Shown one piece after another: positions 17,995 through 27,079 of a stretch of DNA of 42,336 bases. The stretch comes from an uncultured Lewinella sp. (GTDB taxonomy: Bacteria > Bacteroidota > Bacteroidia > Chitinophagales > Saprospiraceae), in the NCBI GenBank assembly GCA_913056515.1, contig CAJXMP010000005.1:1-42336 (forward strand). Direction: 5' to 3'. Every line of letters starts with the position of its first letter. The first letter of the stretch is position 1. The notes under the pieces are model-generated. The model saw nothing but the letters and a program-made list of their open reading frames with translations, did no database searches and was not told the DNA's origin. Both the position numbers and the translations under genes were made by a program.

Positions 17995-19140
17995 ATGAGC
18001 AAAAGGAATAAGATAATCCTAAGTACTATTGTAGGGATTCTATTTTTGTTTATTGGCATGAAGGGTTTTGACTTTCTTGCCTCCCAAAAAGAACCACCAA
18101 AAGAAAAATCCAAGTCATCTACAAAACCACTCGCAATAGTCGAAGCTATTCAGTTAGAGGAATCAAGCTTTGACATTCCATTAGAAGGGGTATTACAAGC
18201 TTATAATAAGGTGATGGTATTTACCGAGGTACCCGGTTTGATTAATGGAGGTGCAAAACCGTTTAAGGTAGGAACATATTTTTCCAAAGGGGAATCCATC
18301 TTAACTATCAATAAGGAGGAGGCTCAATTGGCATTACTAGCACAGAAAAGTGATCTGTTGAGTCGGATTGTAAGCTTATTGCCGGATATCAAACTCGATT
18401 TTCCAGATGATTTTAATCAATGGCAAGACTACGTGGATGGTTTTGATCTAGAATCGCCATTAAAGGACTTTCCAGAGATGGCCGATAATAGGGGTAAACG
18501 ATTTATTGCTGCACGAAATCTGTCAGGGCTCTTCTACAGTATAAAAAGTGCAGAAAAGCGATTAGATAAATATGAAATCAAAGCACCTTTTAGTGGGGTA
18601 CTCACTGCTGTAAATACTAATGCAGGTGCTATGGTACAACCAGGCCAAATGTTAGGCGAATTCATGCAGACCGGTCATTTTGAGTTGGTTGTTTCTGTTC
18701 TTGCATCTGACATGCGTTTTTTGGAGAAAGGTCAATCCGTAGCTTTTTATGCTCAAGATTTAGGTACGAATTATTCAGGTCGCATCAAGCGAATTTCAAA
18801 TAAAATCAATCCACAATCCCAAACGGTGGATGTTTATATCACGATTAAGGGCAAAGGACTTAAAGAAGGATTGTTTTTAACGGGATCAACTCAATCTAAT
18901 GCGGTAGAGGATATTTACGTTTTGGACAAGGCTTTATTGCTCGGTCAAGACGAGGCTTTCTTTGTGGAAGATGGTCAGCTAGTTAGGAAGCACCTCGATA
19001 TCTTAAGAATCACAGAAGCTGGTATCTATGTTCAGGGCTTAACACCAGGTGCAACAATATTAGCCAAGCAGATTCCTGGCGCCTTTGAGGGTATGGAAGT
19101 GGATGTTCAGGTGATCGATAGTACTTCACCAAAACAATAG
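17995..19140 (+). CDS. RND efflux periplasmic adaptor (membrane fusion protein)
   Basis: The 381-residue protein starts with a short cytoplasmic tail and one membrane anchor (7-24, IILSTIVGILFLFIGM). The periplasmic part shows the split lipoyl/barrel-sandwich halves (about 55-110 and 178-220, with KAPFSGVLTAVNTNAGAMVQPGQMLGE), a short helical hairpin between them (about 100-175) and the beta-barrel segment (VVSVLASDMRFLEKGQSVAFY). Such adaptors connect an inner-membrane RND pump to a TolC channel. It is three bases ahead of the pump gene, so it is the first gene of the operon. The hairpin is short compared with AcrA-type adaptors. Exported compounds cannot be deduced. Confidence 0.9.
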   Translation: MSKRNKIILSTIVGILFLFIGMKGFDFLASQKEPPKEKSKSSTKPLAIVEAIQLEESSFDIPLEGVLQAYNKVMVFTEVPGLINGGAKPFKVGTYFSKGESILTINKEEAQLALLAQKSDLLSRIVSLLPDIKLDFPDDFNQWQDYVDGFDLESPLKDFPEMADNRGKRFIAARNLSGLFYSIKSAEKRLDKYEIKAPFSGVLTAVNTNAGAMVQPGQMLGEFMQTGHFELVVSVLASDMRFLEKGQSVAFYAQDLGTNYSGRIKRISNKINPQSQTVDVYITIKGKGLKEGLFLTGSTQSNAVEDIYVLDKALLLGQDEAFFVEDGQLVRKHLDILRITEAGIYVQGLTPGATILAKQIPGAFEGMEVDVQVIDSTSPKQ

Positions 19141-19143
19141 GCC

Positions 19144-22100
19144 ATGAGGAATATCATTCAATATTTCATAAAGAATTCTTTTGCGGCTAATGCTTTAATG
19201 ATTGGTTTGGTAGTCATAGGTATCGTCAGTGGTTTACAGATGAAATCTACTTTTTTTCCTGATATACCGAATCGATTAATTTTTGTTCAAACGGTTTTAC
19301 CAGGTGCCTCCCCCGAGGAGATAGAAGAGGGGATTATTAATAAGATTGAAGAGAAGCTAAAGGGGATAACTGGTATTGAACAAATTACTTCGGTGAGTAA
19401 TGAAAATGCGGGTAATGTAACAATTGAAGTTAAGAAGAGTGCAGATGCCTATTTGGTCATTGAAGATGTCAAAAATGCCGTTAATAGTATACCATCCTTT
19501 CCTGCAGGCATGGAACCTGCTAAAGTATTCGTGAATGAGAGTGTAGGTTTTGCGATAAGCTTTGCTATTAGTGGAGCGGAGAATCTTCAGAAGTTGAAAT
19601 CCGTTGCACGAAAAGTGGAAGATGATTTATTGCTTATGGAGGGTATTTCCAAGGTTACCCTAAGTGGTTTCCCTGATGAAGAAATTGTAGTAGAATGTAG
19701 AGAACGGGACTTAAGAGCTTATCAACTCACGTTTACAGAAATTAGTACTGCCGTTCGGGCAGCTAACCTAGATATCACCGGTGGTAAGGTTAAAGCGGAT
19801 TCCGAAGAGATTCTTTTGCGCGCGCGTCAAAAGGAATATTATGCCAATGACTTACGCAATATAGTCGTAAAAAAAGATGCCAACGGAGGTAAGGTCTACC
19901 TGCATCAAGTAGCCGATATTCGGGATCAATGGGTAGAAGATAATCCTGCTAGATCTTTTCTAAATGGGGAGCCATCGGTTGTGGTAACAGTCAATAATAC
20001 ACCTAAATCGGAGGATATGATCACCATTACCGATATGGTGAATGATTATGTGGAAAACTTCAACGAAAGCGAAACGGATTTACAGGCTACCGTCATTCGA
20101 GATGGGTCAATCTTACTTCGACAACGTATTAACTTGCTTACGGAGAATGGAATTCTAGGATTTCTCCTTGTCATAGTGCTTTTAGCCATGTTTCTACATT
20201 GGCGTATTGCCTTTTGGGTAGCCTTATCGATTCCGATTTCATTTGCTGGGATGTTCATCTTTGCCAATCAATTAGATGTCACCATCAATGTGATATCCTT
20301 ATTTGGAATGATTATTGTGATTGGAATATTAGTAGATGATGGGATTGTAATAGCTGAGAATATCTATCAAAAATATGAAAAGGGATATTCAAGGATGCGT
20401 GCTGCTTTGGAAGGGACTATGGAGGTGCTGCCAGCTATTTTTACCGCTATTGTTACTACAGTAATAGCCTTTTCGGCATTCTTTTTCATAGATGGACGTT
20501 TAGGAGATTTTTTCAAAGAAATGTCTATTGTAGTATTGTTTTCCTTGGCTTTTTCCTTGGTAGAAGGTGCCTTTATTTTACCTACACATATCGCACATTC
20601 TAAGGCTTTGAAGGCTAAAGGTGAAAAAGCGGCCAAAGGATTTTTTGTCCAACTTAGACTATTCTTTGATAACCTAATGGATGGCATGCGAGATAAATTG
20701 TATGCTCCAGTACTGCGCTTTGCTACTCATAATAAATTTATGAGTTTGGCTTTTATGGTATGCCTTTTGATGTTGACCTTTGGTGCTATGAGTGGTGGAA
20801 TTATCAAAGGGACCTTTTTCCCGAATATCGAACGAGATAATATCTCCATCACTCTTAAAATGCCAGCGGGTACTAACGCTGATGAAACCATGCAGTGGCT
20901 ACAGCATATCGAAAATGCAGCTTGGAGAGCAAACGATTCTCTAGCGCAGCAATACTTTGGTGGTGAGGCAGAGCCAATCACTAAGATTGAACGTAATATT
21001 GGCCCAAGTACTTACCAAGGTAATTTGAATATCACCCTACTACCGGGAGAGAATAGAGATAGTCTAAAAGTCAGAAAGGTTTTGAATACGATTAGGGCCT
21101 ACACGGGGCCTATTGCGGATGCAGAGGAATTGGCTTTTGGCGCTCAATCAGCCTTTGGTAAACCCGTTTCTATTTCACTAGTGGGTATAGATTACAAGGA
21201 ATTAGACGAAGCTACTCGAGCGGTTAAGACTCGCTTAAATGCCTTAGAAGAAATAACGGATGTAATTGATAATAATCAAGAGGGCTTGAAAGAGATCAAC
21301 ATAGAAATGAGCGAGAAAGGCGAGTTTCTGGGTTTAAATACGCAGTTTATTTTAGCTCAAGTCCGTCAAGGTTTCTTTGGAGCGGAAGTTCAGCGGATTC
21401 AGCGCGGTAGAGACGAGGTGAAAGTATGGGTTCGCTATAACCAAGCGGATCGCTCAGATATCACCGACCTATTAAATATGCGCATTCGTGTTGGGAATGG
21501 GGTTGAATATCCATTGTCCGAATTGGCCAATGTTTCCATTGGTAGAGGGGTCGTTTCTATTAATCACTTAAATGGTAAAAGAGAGGTGAGAGTAGAAGCT
21601 GATATCTCTAATGATAATGTTTCTGTGAGTGATTTGACAGCGGGATTAAAAGATGAAATTATACCAGAGGTGTTGGCTGATTACCCTTCCGTATCTGCCT
21701 TATTTGAAGGTCAAAATAGAGAGCAGGAGCGTTCTCAAAAATCTATGCAGCAAATCATGCCCATTATTTTTGGCCTCATGTTTTTCTGTATTGCATTGAC
21801 CTTTAGGTCTGTACTACAAACAACAGCCGTTTTCTTACTGATCCCATTCTCTTTCATTGGAGTGGCTTGGGGACACTGGGCTGTTGGTATTCCTATCAGT
21901 TTGTTTTCTGTTTTAGGGGTAATTGCATTGATTGGAATATTAGTCAATGATGCTTTGGTATTTGTGGCTACTTACAATAATAATTTACAAAGTGGACAGG
22001 CTCAGATGGACGCCCTGTATGATGCAGGGATGAGTAGATTCCGTCCAATTATTTTGACATCCATTACTACCTTTGCGGGATTATTCCCCTTGTTGTTGGA

Positions 22101-22311
22101 AAAGAGTTTGCAAGCACAGTTTTTAAAACCTATGGCGGTTTCAGTCTCTTTTGGATTATTATTGATTACAGTGATCATACTTTTAATGTTGCCTGTATTT
22201 TTGATCATTCTGAATAGATTGAAGTATCATACGCTTAAGTTCTTTGGTAAAACAGTTACTTATGAGTCTGTAGAGCCTACAGCATTGGATTCAGATTCAG
22301 AAGAAGTATAA
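19144..22311 (+). CDS. RND family efflux inner-membrane permease
   Basis: The 1055-residue, 12-helix pump uses proton motive force to export compounds across the envelope. TM1 is at about 14-31, and the two periplasmic porter loops lie between TM1/TM2 and TM7/TM8. TM4 carries the proton-relay pair Asp398-Asp399 in GILVDDGIVIAEN. TM10 has GILVNDALVFV, where AcrB-type pumps have a conserved lysine; a non-lysine residue at that point is seen in some Bacteroidota/Vibrio-type pumps. The extended TM2 segment LLTENGILGFLLVIVLLAMFLHWR and ISIPISFAGMF fit the family. The 3-base gap after the adaptor and 11 bases to the next gene imply one operon. Whether the substrate is a drug, lipid or metabolite is unknown. 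Confidence 0.93.
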   Translation: MRNIIQYFIKNSFAANALMIGLVVIGIVSGLQMKSTFFPDIPNRLIFVQTVLPGASPEEIEEGIINKIEEKLKGITGIEQITSVSNENAGNVTIEVKKSADAYLVIEDVKNAVNSIPSFPAGMEPAKVFVNESVGFAISFAISGAENLQKLKSVARKVEDDLLLMEGISKVTLSGFPDEEIVVECRERDLRAYQLTFTEISTAVRAANLDITGGKVKADSEEILLRARQKEYYANDLRNIVVKKDANGGKVYLHQVADIRDQWVEDNPARSFLNGEPSVVVTVNNTPKSEDMITITDMVNDYVENFNESETDLQATVIRDGSILLRQRINLLTENGILGFLLVIVLLAMFLHWRIAFWVALSIPISFAGMFIFANQLDVTINVISLFGMIIVIGILVDDGIVIAENIYQKYEKGYSRMRAALEGTMEVLPAIFTAIVTTVIAFSAFFFIDGRLGDFFKEMSIVVLFSLAFSLVEGAFILPTHIAHSKALKAKGEKAAKGFFVQLRLFFDNLMDGMRDKLYAPVLRFATHNKFMSLAFMVCLLMLTFGAMSGGIIKGTFFPNIERDNISITLKMPAGTNADETMQWLQHIENAAWRANDSLAQQYFGGEAEPITKIERNIGPSTYQGNLNITLLPGENRDSLKVRKVLNTIRAYTGPIADAEELAFGAQSAFGKPVSISLVGIDYKELDEATRAVKTRLNALEEITDVIDNNQEGLKEINIEMSEKGEFLGLNTQFILAQVRQGFFGAEVQRIQRGRDEVKVWVRYNQADRSDITDLLNMRIRVGNGVEYPLSELANVSIGRGVVSINHLNGKREVRVEADISNDNVSVSDLTAGLKDEIIPEVLADYPSVSALFEGQNREQERSQKSMQQIMPIIFGLMFFCIALTFRSVLQTTAVFLLIPFSFIGVAWGHWAVGIPISLFSVLGVIALIGILVNDALVFVATYNNNLQSGQAQMDALYDAGMSRFRPIILTSITTFAGLFPLLLEKSLQAQFLKPMAVSVSFGLLLITVIILLMLPVFLIILNRLKYHTLKFFGKTVTYESVEPTALDSDSEEV

Positions 22312-22322
22312 AAGTTGTTTAG

Positions 22323-22775
22323 TTGAAAGCATTGTTTGAAAAATATAAATCGGGATTGATCCAAAAGTTGAAGTTTGGAATGTCGTCTATAGTGGCTACA
22401 CTGACGGACTATGTGCTGTTCTTTCTTTTGGTGGAATTCAAGGAAGGTATCTTGGCGGTATTTTGGGGAAATATGATTTCAGCTTCTGTAGGGATGTTGA
22501 TCAATTTTATACTTCAAAAACGCTATGTTTTTGAATTGAAGCGAAATGTTTATTTAGTTTTTGGGATGTCGGTATTGGTATCCCTTGGTGGAGTGGTTTT
22601 GGGTAGTTTCATCATTGATTTATTGGTAAAAAAGATCGCTTTATTTGAGGAGTATAAGATAGCTGCCAAATTGGTTGCAACGGGTTTAATCTTCTTTTAC
22701 AATTTCTACTTAAAGCGCTTCGCCTTTGAAAAGAGATTGCCTGGACAGCGAAAAGAGGAGGAGCATGAAGCATAA
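22323..22775 (+). CDS. GtrA-like small membrane protein
   Basis: The 150-residue product has four hydrophobic helices and the GtrA pattern: a basic start (QKLKFGMSSIVATLTDYVLFFLL), a second helix with GNMISASVGMLINFILQKRYVF, and a basic C-terminal end. GtrA proteins are proposed to flip or help move polyprenyl-phosphate-linked sugars across the inner membrane. The start is TTG at 22323, a reasonable choice because no ATG precedes the first helix. The gene lies 11 bases after the RND pump, and its last 11 bases overlap the start of the GT-C-like gene, so they are translationally coupled. Confidence 0.8.
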   Translation: MKALFEKYKSGLIQKLKFGMSSIVATLTDYVLFFLLVEFKEGILAVFWGNMISASVGMLINFILQKRYVFELKRNVYLVFGMSVLVSLGGVVLGSFIIDLLVKKIALFEEYKIAAKLVATGLIFFYNFYLKRFAFEKRLPGQRKEEEHEA

Positions 22776-24387
22776 GCATTTTTATTCTAGGTTATTCGTT
22801 TATCTGTTCTTTGCGGGATTCCTGCTTATAGGCCTGAATATTGTACATGATTATGGTTTAGGGTTTGATGATGAAATCCAAGAGCGACATGGTCGAGTAA
22901 GTTTTGATTATGTCAACAAAACCTTGGGTATTTCCAAAGGTCCTATCGCACCCAATAAAGAGCAATTACATGAGTATGAGTACAAATACTATGGGGTGAT
23001 TTTTCAATTAAGCTCCTTGTATATCGAAAGAAGTTTTGGCTTAAAAACCTATTTCGAACGCTACATGCTCCGACACCACCTAGTCTTCTTATTGTTCTTT
23101 TTTGCTTGCATCTGTTTTTACAGAATTCTGTATCGACATTGTGCAAATCGATATTTAGCCCTACTTGGAACGCTTATTTTTATTTTGGCACCAAGAACAT
23201 TTGCGCACGCTTTCTTTAATATTAAAGACGCTGTATTACTTGCTTTTTTTGTATTCGGCTTGTCCAGTTTTTTCAGATATCTGGATGATCCGAAATGGCA
23301 AAATGCATTATTGCATGCCTTTGTTTGTGGCCTGACGGTGAATATTCGAATAGTAGGCATTATTCTTCCCGCTTTAACGGTTGGTTGGATTGTTTTGTAT
23401 GGACTTAGTGCAACAGATAAAAAAGCATTTTTTCAGCAATGGAAAAAAGGTCTTGCCCTGTTTGCAGTTTCCACACCTGTCTTTATTTATATCTTTTGGC
23501 CATACTTATGGGAAGCTCCCTTACATAACTTTGTAGAGTCTTTTAAAGCTATGGGCAAATTCGATTGGCGTGGAGAAGTGCTATTGTTCAATGAATATTT
23601 ATACGCGCCTGAATTACCTTGGTATTATGCGCCGGCATGGATGCTGATAAGCATTCCCTTGTTTTATTGGTTTTTGTTTGTAATTGGATTTGGAAAGCCC
23701 CTTTTGAGTTGGATCAAAGATTTATTCCAAGGGAATCTAAATTGGTTAAAGGATAGAGAGCAACGATTTATCGCTATTGCACTGAGTTTCTTTTTAATGC
23801 CTTTATTAATGGTCATCATAAAGCATTCAACCCTTTATGATGGATGGCGACAACTTCATTTTACTTATGCAGGATTTGCTTTAGTAGCTTTTGCTGGTTT
23901 GCTTAGACTATTCCGTTGGAGTATTGCAAAGGGCGGGAGAACGTTTAATCTAGTCAAGATAATCACAGGCGTAAACTTGGGATATTTACTTGTCTTAATG
24001 GTGTACATTCATCCATATCAACAAACCTACTTTAATGTCTTAGCGACAGGTGATCAGTTTTCTAGGTTTGAACTAGATTACTGGGGTATTTCTTATCGTT
24101 CAGGATTAAAACAGTTGGCTGAATTAGCGGAGGAAGGGGAGTGTATTAAGTTTTATTCCTTTTCCTATCCAGGAATAGCGAATCATAAGTTTTTAGATGA
24201 GGAAACCAAAGAAAAATTGTGCTTAGGGTATAGTCCTAATGATAGCGATTATTATATAACTAATTTTAGATCTAAAGAGGAACGGAGGGATTATAAAGCC
24301 AAGAATGGTAGATTTGATAATCCTGTAGTGTTGATTGAACGATTGGGAGAGCCCATTATGGGTGTGTTTAAATTGGATAAAAAATAG
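22765..24387 (+). CDS. GT-C fold (PMT/ArnT-like) membrane glycosyltransferase-like protein
   Basis: The 540-residue, multi-helix protein resembles the GT39/ArnT-type transferases: the N-terminal membrane helix is followed by a periplasmic acidic motif, GFDDEIQERHG (Asp35, Asp36), expected to hold the catalytic aspartate, and by APRTFAHAFFNIKDA in a later loop. It has about ten membrane helices and a C-terminal soluble tail of about 120 residues. GT-C enzymes use polyprenyl-phosphate sugars, which fits the preceding GtrA gene. The start is ATG at 22765, not the upstream in-frame ATG at 22726, because an AGGAGG-like stretch (22755-22761) sits just before it and the signal-anchor starts there. 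The acceptor is unknown. It overlaps the TolC gene start by a few bases at most. Confidence 0.7.
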   Translation: MKHKHFYSRLFVYLFFAGFLLIGLNIVHDYGLGFDDEIQERHGRVSFDYVNKTLGISKGPIAPNKEQLHEYEYKYYGVIFQLSSLYIERSFGLKTYFERYMLRHHLVFLLFFFACICFYRILYRHCANRYLALLGTLIFILAPRTFAHAFFNIKDAVLLAFFVFGLSSFFRYLDDPKWQNALLHAFVCGLTVNIRIVGIILPALTVGWIVLYGLSATDKKAFFQQWKKGLALFAVSTPVFIYIFWPYLWEAPLHNFVESFKAMGKFDWRGEVLLFNEYLYAPELPWYYAPAWMLISIPLFYWFLFVIGFGKPLLSWIKDLFQGNLNWLKDREQRFIAIALSFFLMPLLMVIIKHSTLYDGWRQLHFTYAGFALVAFAGLLRLFRWSIAKGGRTFNLVKIITGVNLGYLLVLMVYIHPYQQTYFNVLATGDQFSRFELDYWGISYRSGLKQLAELAEEGECIKFYSFSYPGIANHKFLDEETKEKLCLGYSPNDSDYYITNFRSKEERRDYKAKNGRFDNPVVLIERLGEPIMGVFKLDKK

Positions 24388-24392
24388 TGCTT

Positions 24393-25730
24393 ATGCTTAA
24401 GAATATTTTTGCTTTAGTCTTTTTGATGCTTTCAGTGAGTGCAACTGCTCAAACAGAACTGAGTTTGTCAACGGCTATAGAAAAGGCAATTGGACATAAT
24501 TTACAAATAGAGTTTCAGCAGAAACAAGTTCAACTAGCGGAACAATCTGACAACTGGGCCAATGCGGGTCGAACACCAACCATTGATGCCACTATTTTCA
24601 ATCAATCAGCTATTAATCGACAAGTGAATCCTGCCAATGTGATTCTTCCTGAACAATTATCCTACACCACTGGATTACAAGGAAGTGTGGATATGAATCT
24701 AGTCCTATTCAATGGAGGGCGAATAAAATTGAACAAAGACAATCTCTCCTTGCAAACAGAACAAGCTCGATTGGATATGCGTATTGCTATCGAAGACTTG
24801 TCAGAGCAAGTTATGATAGCTTATTACAATATTCTATTATTAGAAGAGCAATTGAAAGTTTTAGAAGAGGTTAAAACATTAAGCCGGGATAGATTAGACT
24901 TTCAAGAGTTACGCCAATCCTTTGGATCAGCCAGTACCTTTGATGTACTTCAAGCAAAGGATGCCTATCTCAATGATTCGATTACTTGTATTCAATTGGA
25001 TAATCAATTAGTGGGGCTTACTAATAATTTGAAATTATTGATGGGGGAAGCTCAAGGAGCCGAAAACTATTCCTTGACCAATGATTTGGAAGATATGATG
25101 CCTTTGATCAGTGAACAAGAACTCAGACAACGCATGCTGAATAATAATAGCGACTTGGCTAATTTAAGGTTGGCCGATCAGCTGGCTCAAAATAGTATAG
25201 CGCTAGAAAAAACAAGCCTTAAGCCAACTATTGCCATGAGTGCTGGATTTAATAGCAACCTGAATTCAAGTTATCTAGATGCGGAGAATCCGATCACTAT
25301 GGAGATTATTGGTGCTAACACTTCTTCTGGGGTCAATCCATTTGTTGGTATTTCAGCAATCTATCGGATTTTTGACGGTGGGGTGCGTAAGAACAGAGTT
25401 CAAAATGCAGAACTGCGCTTGCTGTCTAATCAAGACTTAAGAAAGAACTTAGAACAAAGTTTAGGTACGCAATTCAATAACACCTATTTGCAATTGGAGG
25501 CCAATCAACAAGTACTTTTGATTAGTACAGATCAATTGGATCATGCCGCTCAGAATTTAGAGATTGCAAAAGATCGATATGAGAATGGATTGATCAGTAG
25601 TTTTGATTATCGGAGTATTCAGCTGGGGTATTTAAATGCCGCACAACGTAAATTAGAAGCTCACTTTGATGTGTTAAATGCGCAAATCGCATTAATGAAT
25701 ATTACAGGAGGCTTATATCAATTGAATTAA
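24393..25730 (+). CDS. TolC family outer-membrane channel
   Basis: The 445-residue protein has a signal peptide (cleavage after ATAQ, residue 20) and the TolC layout of two repeats of beta-barrel strands plus long coiled-coil helices. Segments such as LSTAIEKAIGHN, GGRIKLNKDNLSLQTEQARLDMRIAIEDLSEQVMIAYYNILLLEEQLKVL and the closing YENGLISSFDYRSIQLGYLNAAQRKLEAHFDVLNAQIAL are typical. It is the outer part of the RND system, separated from pump and adaptor by the GtrA and GT-C-like genes. A GTG at 24387 overlapping the previous stop is a possible earlier start by two codons; the ATG at 24393 gives the cleaner signal peptide. A terminator follows immediately. Confidence 0.88.
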   Translation: MLKNIFALVFLMLSVSATAQTELSLSTAIEKAIGHNLQIEFQQKQVQLAEQSDNWANAGRTPTIDATIFNQSAINRQVNPANVILPEQLSYTTGLQGSVDMNLVLFNGGRIKLNKDNLSLQTEQARLDMRIAIEDLSEQVMIAYYNILLLEEQLKVLEEVKTLSRDRLDFQELRQSFGSASTFDVLQAKDAYLNDSITCIQLDNQLVGLTNNLKLLMGEAQGAENYSLTNDLEDMMPLISEQELRQRMLNNNSDLANLRLADQLAQNSIALEKTSLKPTIAMSAGFNSNLNSSYLDAENPITMEIIGANTSSGVNPFVGISAIYRIFDGGVRKNRVQNAELRLLSNQDLRKNLEQSLGTQFNNTYLQLEANQQVLLISTDQLDHAAQNLEIAKDRYENGLISSFDYRSIQLGYLNAAQRKLEAHFDVLNAQIALMNITGGLYQLN

Positions 25731-25772
25731 AAAAAAGAAGCTTACTCCATACAGAGTAAGCTTCTTTTTTTT
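25731..25772. terminator. Bidirectional terminator after the RND/TolC operon
   Basis: An A-run, GAAGCTTACTC (25737-25747), a 6-base loop and GAGTAAGCTTC (25754-25764) with a run of eight or nine T form a perfect 11-bp stem. It serves both the TolC gene and the convergent MORN-like gene, overlapping the stop codon of the latter. Confidence 0.95.
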
Positions 25773-26208
25773 AATAAGCAGCTAAGGTGTTACCAAATTT
25801 TTTGCCTTTACGCCAATATTCTAGGCGCTTAAGTTCTCCATTAGGGGAATACAGAATGATATTTCCATTTTGGCTACCATCATTATTCTTTTCTACCACG
25901 CGAACTTGTACATTTTTGTAAAATATTTTGGCCTTTCCTTTTAGATGATCCTTTCTAGATTTAGCGGATGCTTTTAAGTGTCCACTTTCATCATAATAGA
26001 AGGCTTCGCCAACTTGTTTATCTCTTCGATACTTTTCAACGTACATTAGTGTACCATCCTCATAGTATCCTTTAGAGATGCCATGGATTTTTCCATTTTC
26101 TAAGCTTCCTATGTCTTTGATGTTACCACTATCGTAATAAGTGGTGTAAGTCTGGGAAAATAGTACCATAGGAAGGCATACTACTCCCAGTATTAGCAAG
26201 TATTTCAT
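25771..26208 (-). CDS. MORN-repeat-variant (YwqK-like) exported protein
   Basis: The 145-residue product has a signal peptide (MKYLLILGVVCLPMVLFSQ, cleavage after Gln19) followed by at least four copies of a short repeat, of the form YY.sGn[ik]....l.nGk.hG, of the MORN-variant (YwqK-like) family: for example YYDSGNIKDIGSLENGKIHG and YYEDGTLMYVEKYRRD. A longer reading frame would begin at 26232, but its first eight residues would spoil the signal peptide, so the start at 26208 is preferred. The family name toxin-antitoxin is historical; I see no toxin gene next to it. Probably a small secreted or periplasmic protein of unknown function. Confidence 0.75.
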   Translation of the reverse strand: MKYLLILGVVCLPMVLFSQTYTTYYDSGNIKDIGSLENGKIHGISKGYYEDGTLMYVEKYRRDKQVGEAFYYDESGHLKASAKSRKDHLKGKAKIFYKNVQVRVVEKNNDGSQNGNIILYSPNGELKRLEYWRKGKKFGNTLAAY

Positions 26209-26338
26209 TGAGTATAAGTATTTGTTCCTCAATAAATTACCGGGATGCTCTTTTCGATATTGTCGTTTGGTGTATAAATAAACGCTTAGTAATTGTCTTG
26301 GAGCAGACAGATGGGACTTTTAAAAACAAATACAAATA

Positions 26339-27061
26339 TTAGGTAAAATGCTTTAACATAATGACTTCCTGCTTACTTAAATGGCGATATCTTCCGCGTG
26401 GGAGATCTTTTTTGGTTAAGCCTGCGTAATAGGTTCGATCGAGTTTTTCAACCGTGTACCCTAGGTGGGCAAAAATTCTACGCACAATTCGGTTCCTACC
26501 GATGTGGATTTCAATCCCAACATCCCTTTTCGTTTTCCCTCGCACATAATCTACACCTAGAACTGGGGCAAGTCCATCTTCTAGCTCTAATCCAGCCCTG
26601 ATTTTATTCAAATCCTGTGGATTGATCTCTTTATCGAGATGCACTTCATAGAATTTTTTGACTTTATGGCTTGGATGAGCCAGTTTTTTAGCTAAATCGC
26701 CATCATTGGTAATCAGTAAAAGACCTGTAGTAGGGAAATCGAGCCGTCCAACGGGGAAGATGCGTTCAGGAATATCTTGCTTTATTAAATCCATGACGGT
26801 TTTCCTACCTTTTTCATCAGAAAGCGAGGTGATGGTGTTCTTAGGTTTATTCATTAAGAGGTAAACCTTGTTTGTTTCTTGCTGTAAGATCCGACCGTTG
26901 TATTCTACTTTATCAAAATCCTGTACTAAGTAAAACGGTTCAAGTTTGACCTCGCCATTAACTTTTATTTTTCCAGCCTTGACTAGCTCTGCTGCCTTTC
27001 TTCTGGAGCATACTCCTGAAGAGGCTACAAATTTATTCAATCGTACACCTTCATTTTCCAT
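26339..27061 (-). CDS. rluB: Pseudouridine synthase, RsuA/RluB/E/F family
   Basis: The enzyme converts a specific uridine of rRNA to pseudouridine. The 240-residue protein has an S4 RNA-binding domain at residues 5-52 (VRLNKFVASSGVCSRRKAAELVKAGKI) and the catalytic domain with the signature GRLDFPTTGLLLITNDG, where Asp108 is the nucleophile. Length and start fit the RluB branch rather than RsuA, but the exact target (23S U2605 in E. coli) is an inference, hence the symbol is tentative. The gene begins 18 bases after the dnaB stop on the same strand, so the two are likely co-transcribed. No clear terminator follows before the MORN-like gene. Confidence 0.85.
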   Translation of the reverse strand: MENEGVRLNKFVASSGVCSRRKAAELVKAGKIKVNGEVKLEPFYLVQDFDKVEYNGRILQQETNKVYLLMNKPKNTITSLSDEKGRKTVMDLIKQDIPERIFPVGRLDFPTTGLLLITNDGDLAKKLAHPSHKVKKFYEVHLDKEINPQDLNKIRAGLELEDGLAPVLGVDYVRGKTKRDVGIEIHIGRNRIVRRIFAHLGYTVEKLDRTYYAGLTKKDLPRGRYRHLSKQEVIMLKHFT

Positions 27062-27079
27062 AAAAAATCAACTTATTAA

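Noticed and set aside
20367-20687. 106-codon frame antisense to the RND pump
   Set aside because: Overlaps a well-conserved transmembrane region of the pump; composition reflects the complementary strand of hydrophobic codons.
25771-26208. Toxin-antitoxin antitoxin named YwqK
   Set aside because: The repeat family carries that label in databases, but the protein has a signal peptide and no toxin gene is adjacent, so a toxin-antitoxin role is not supported.
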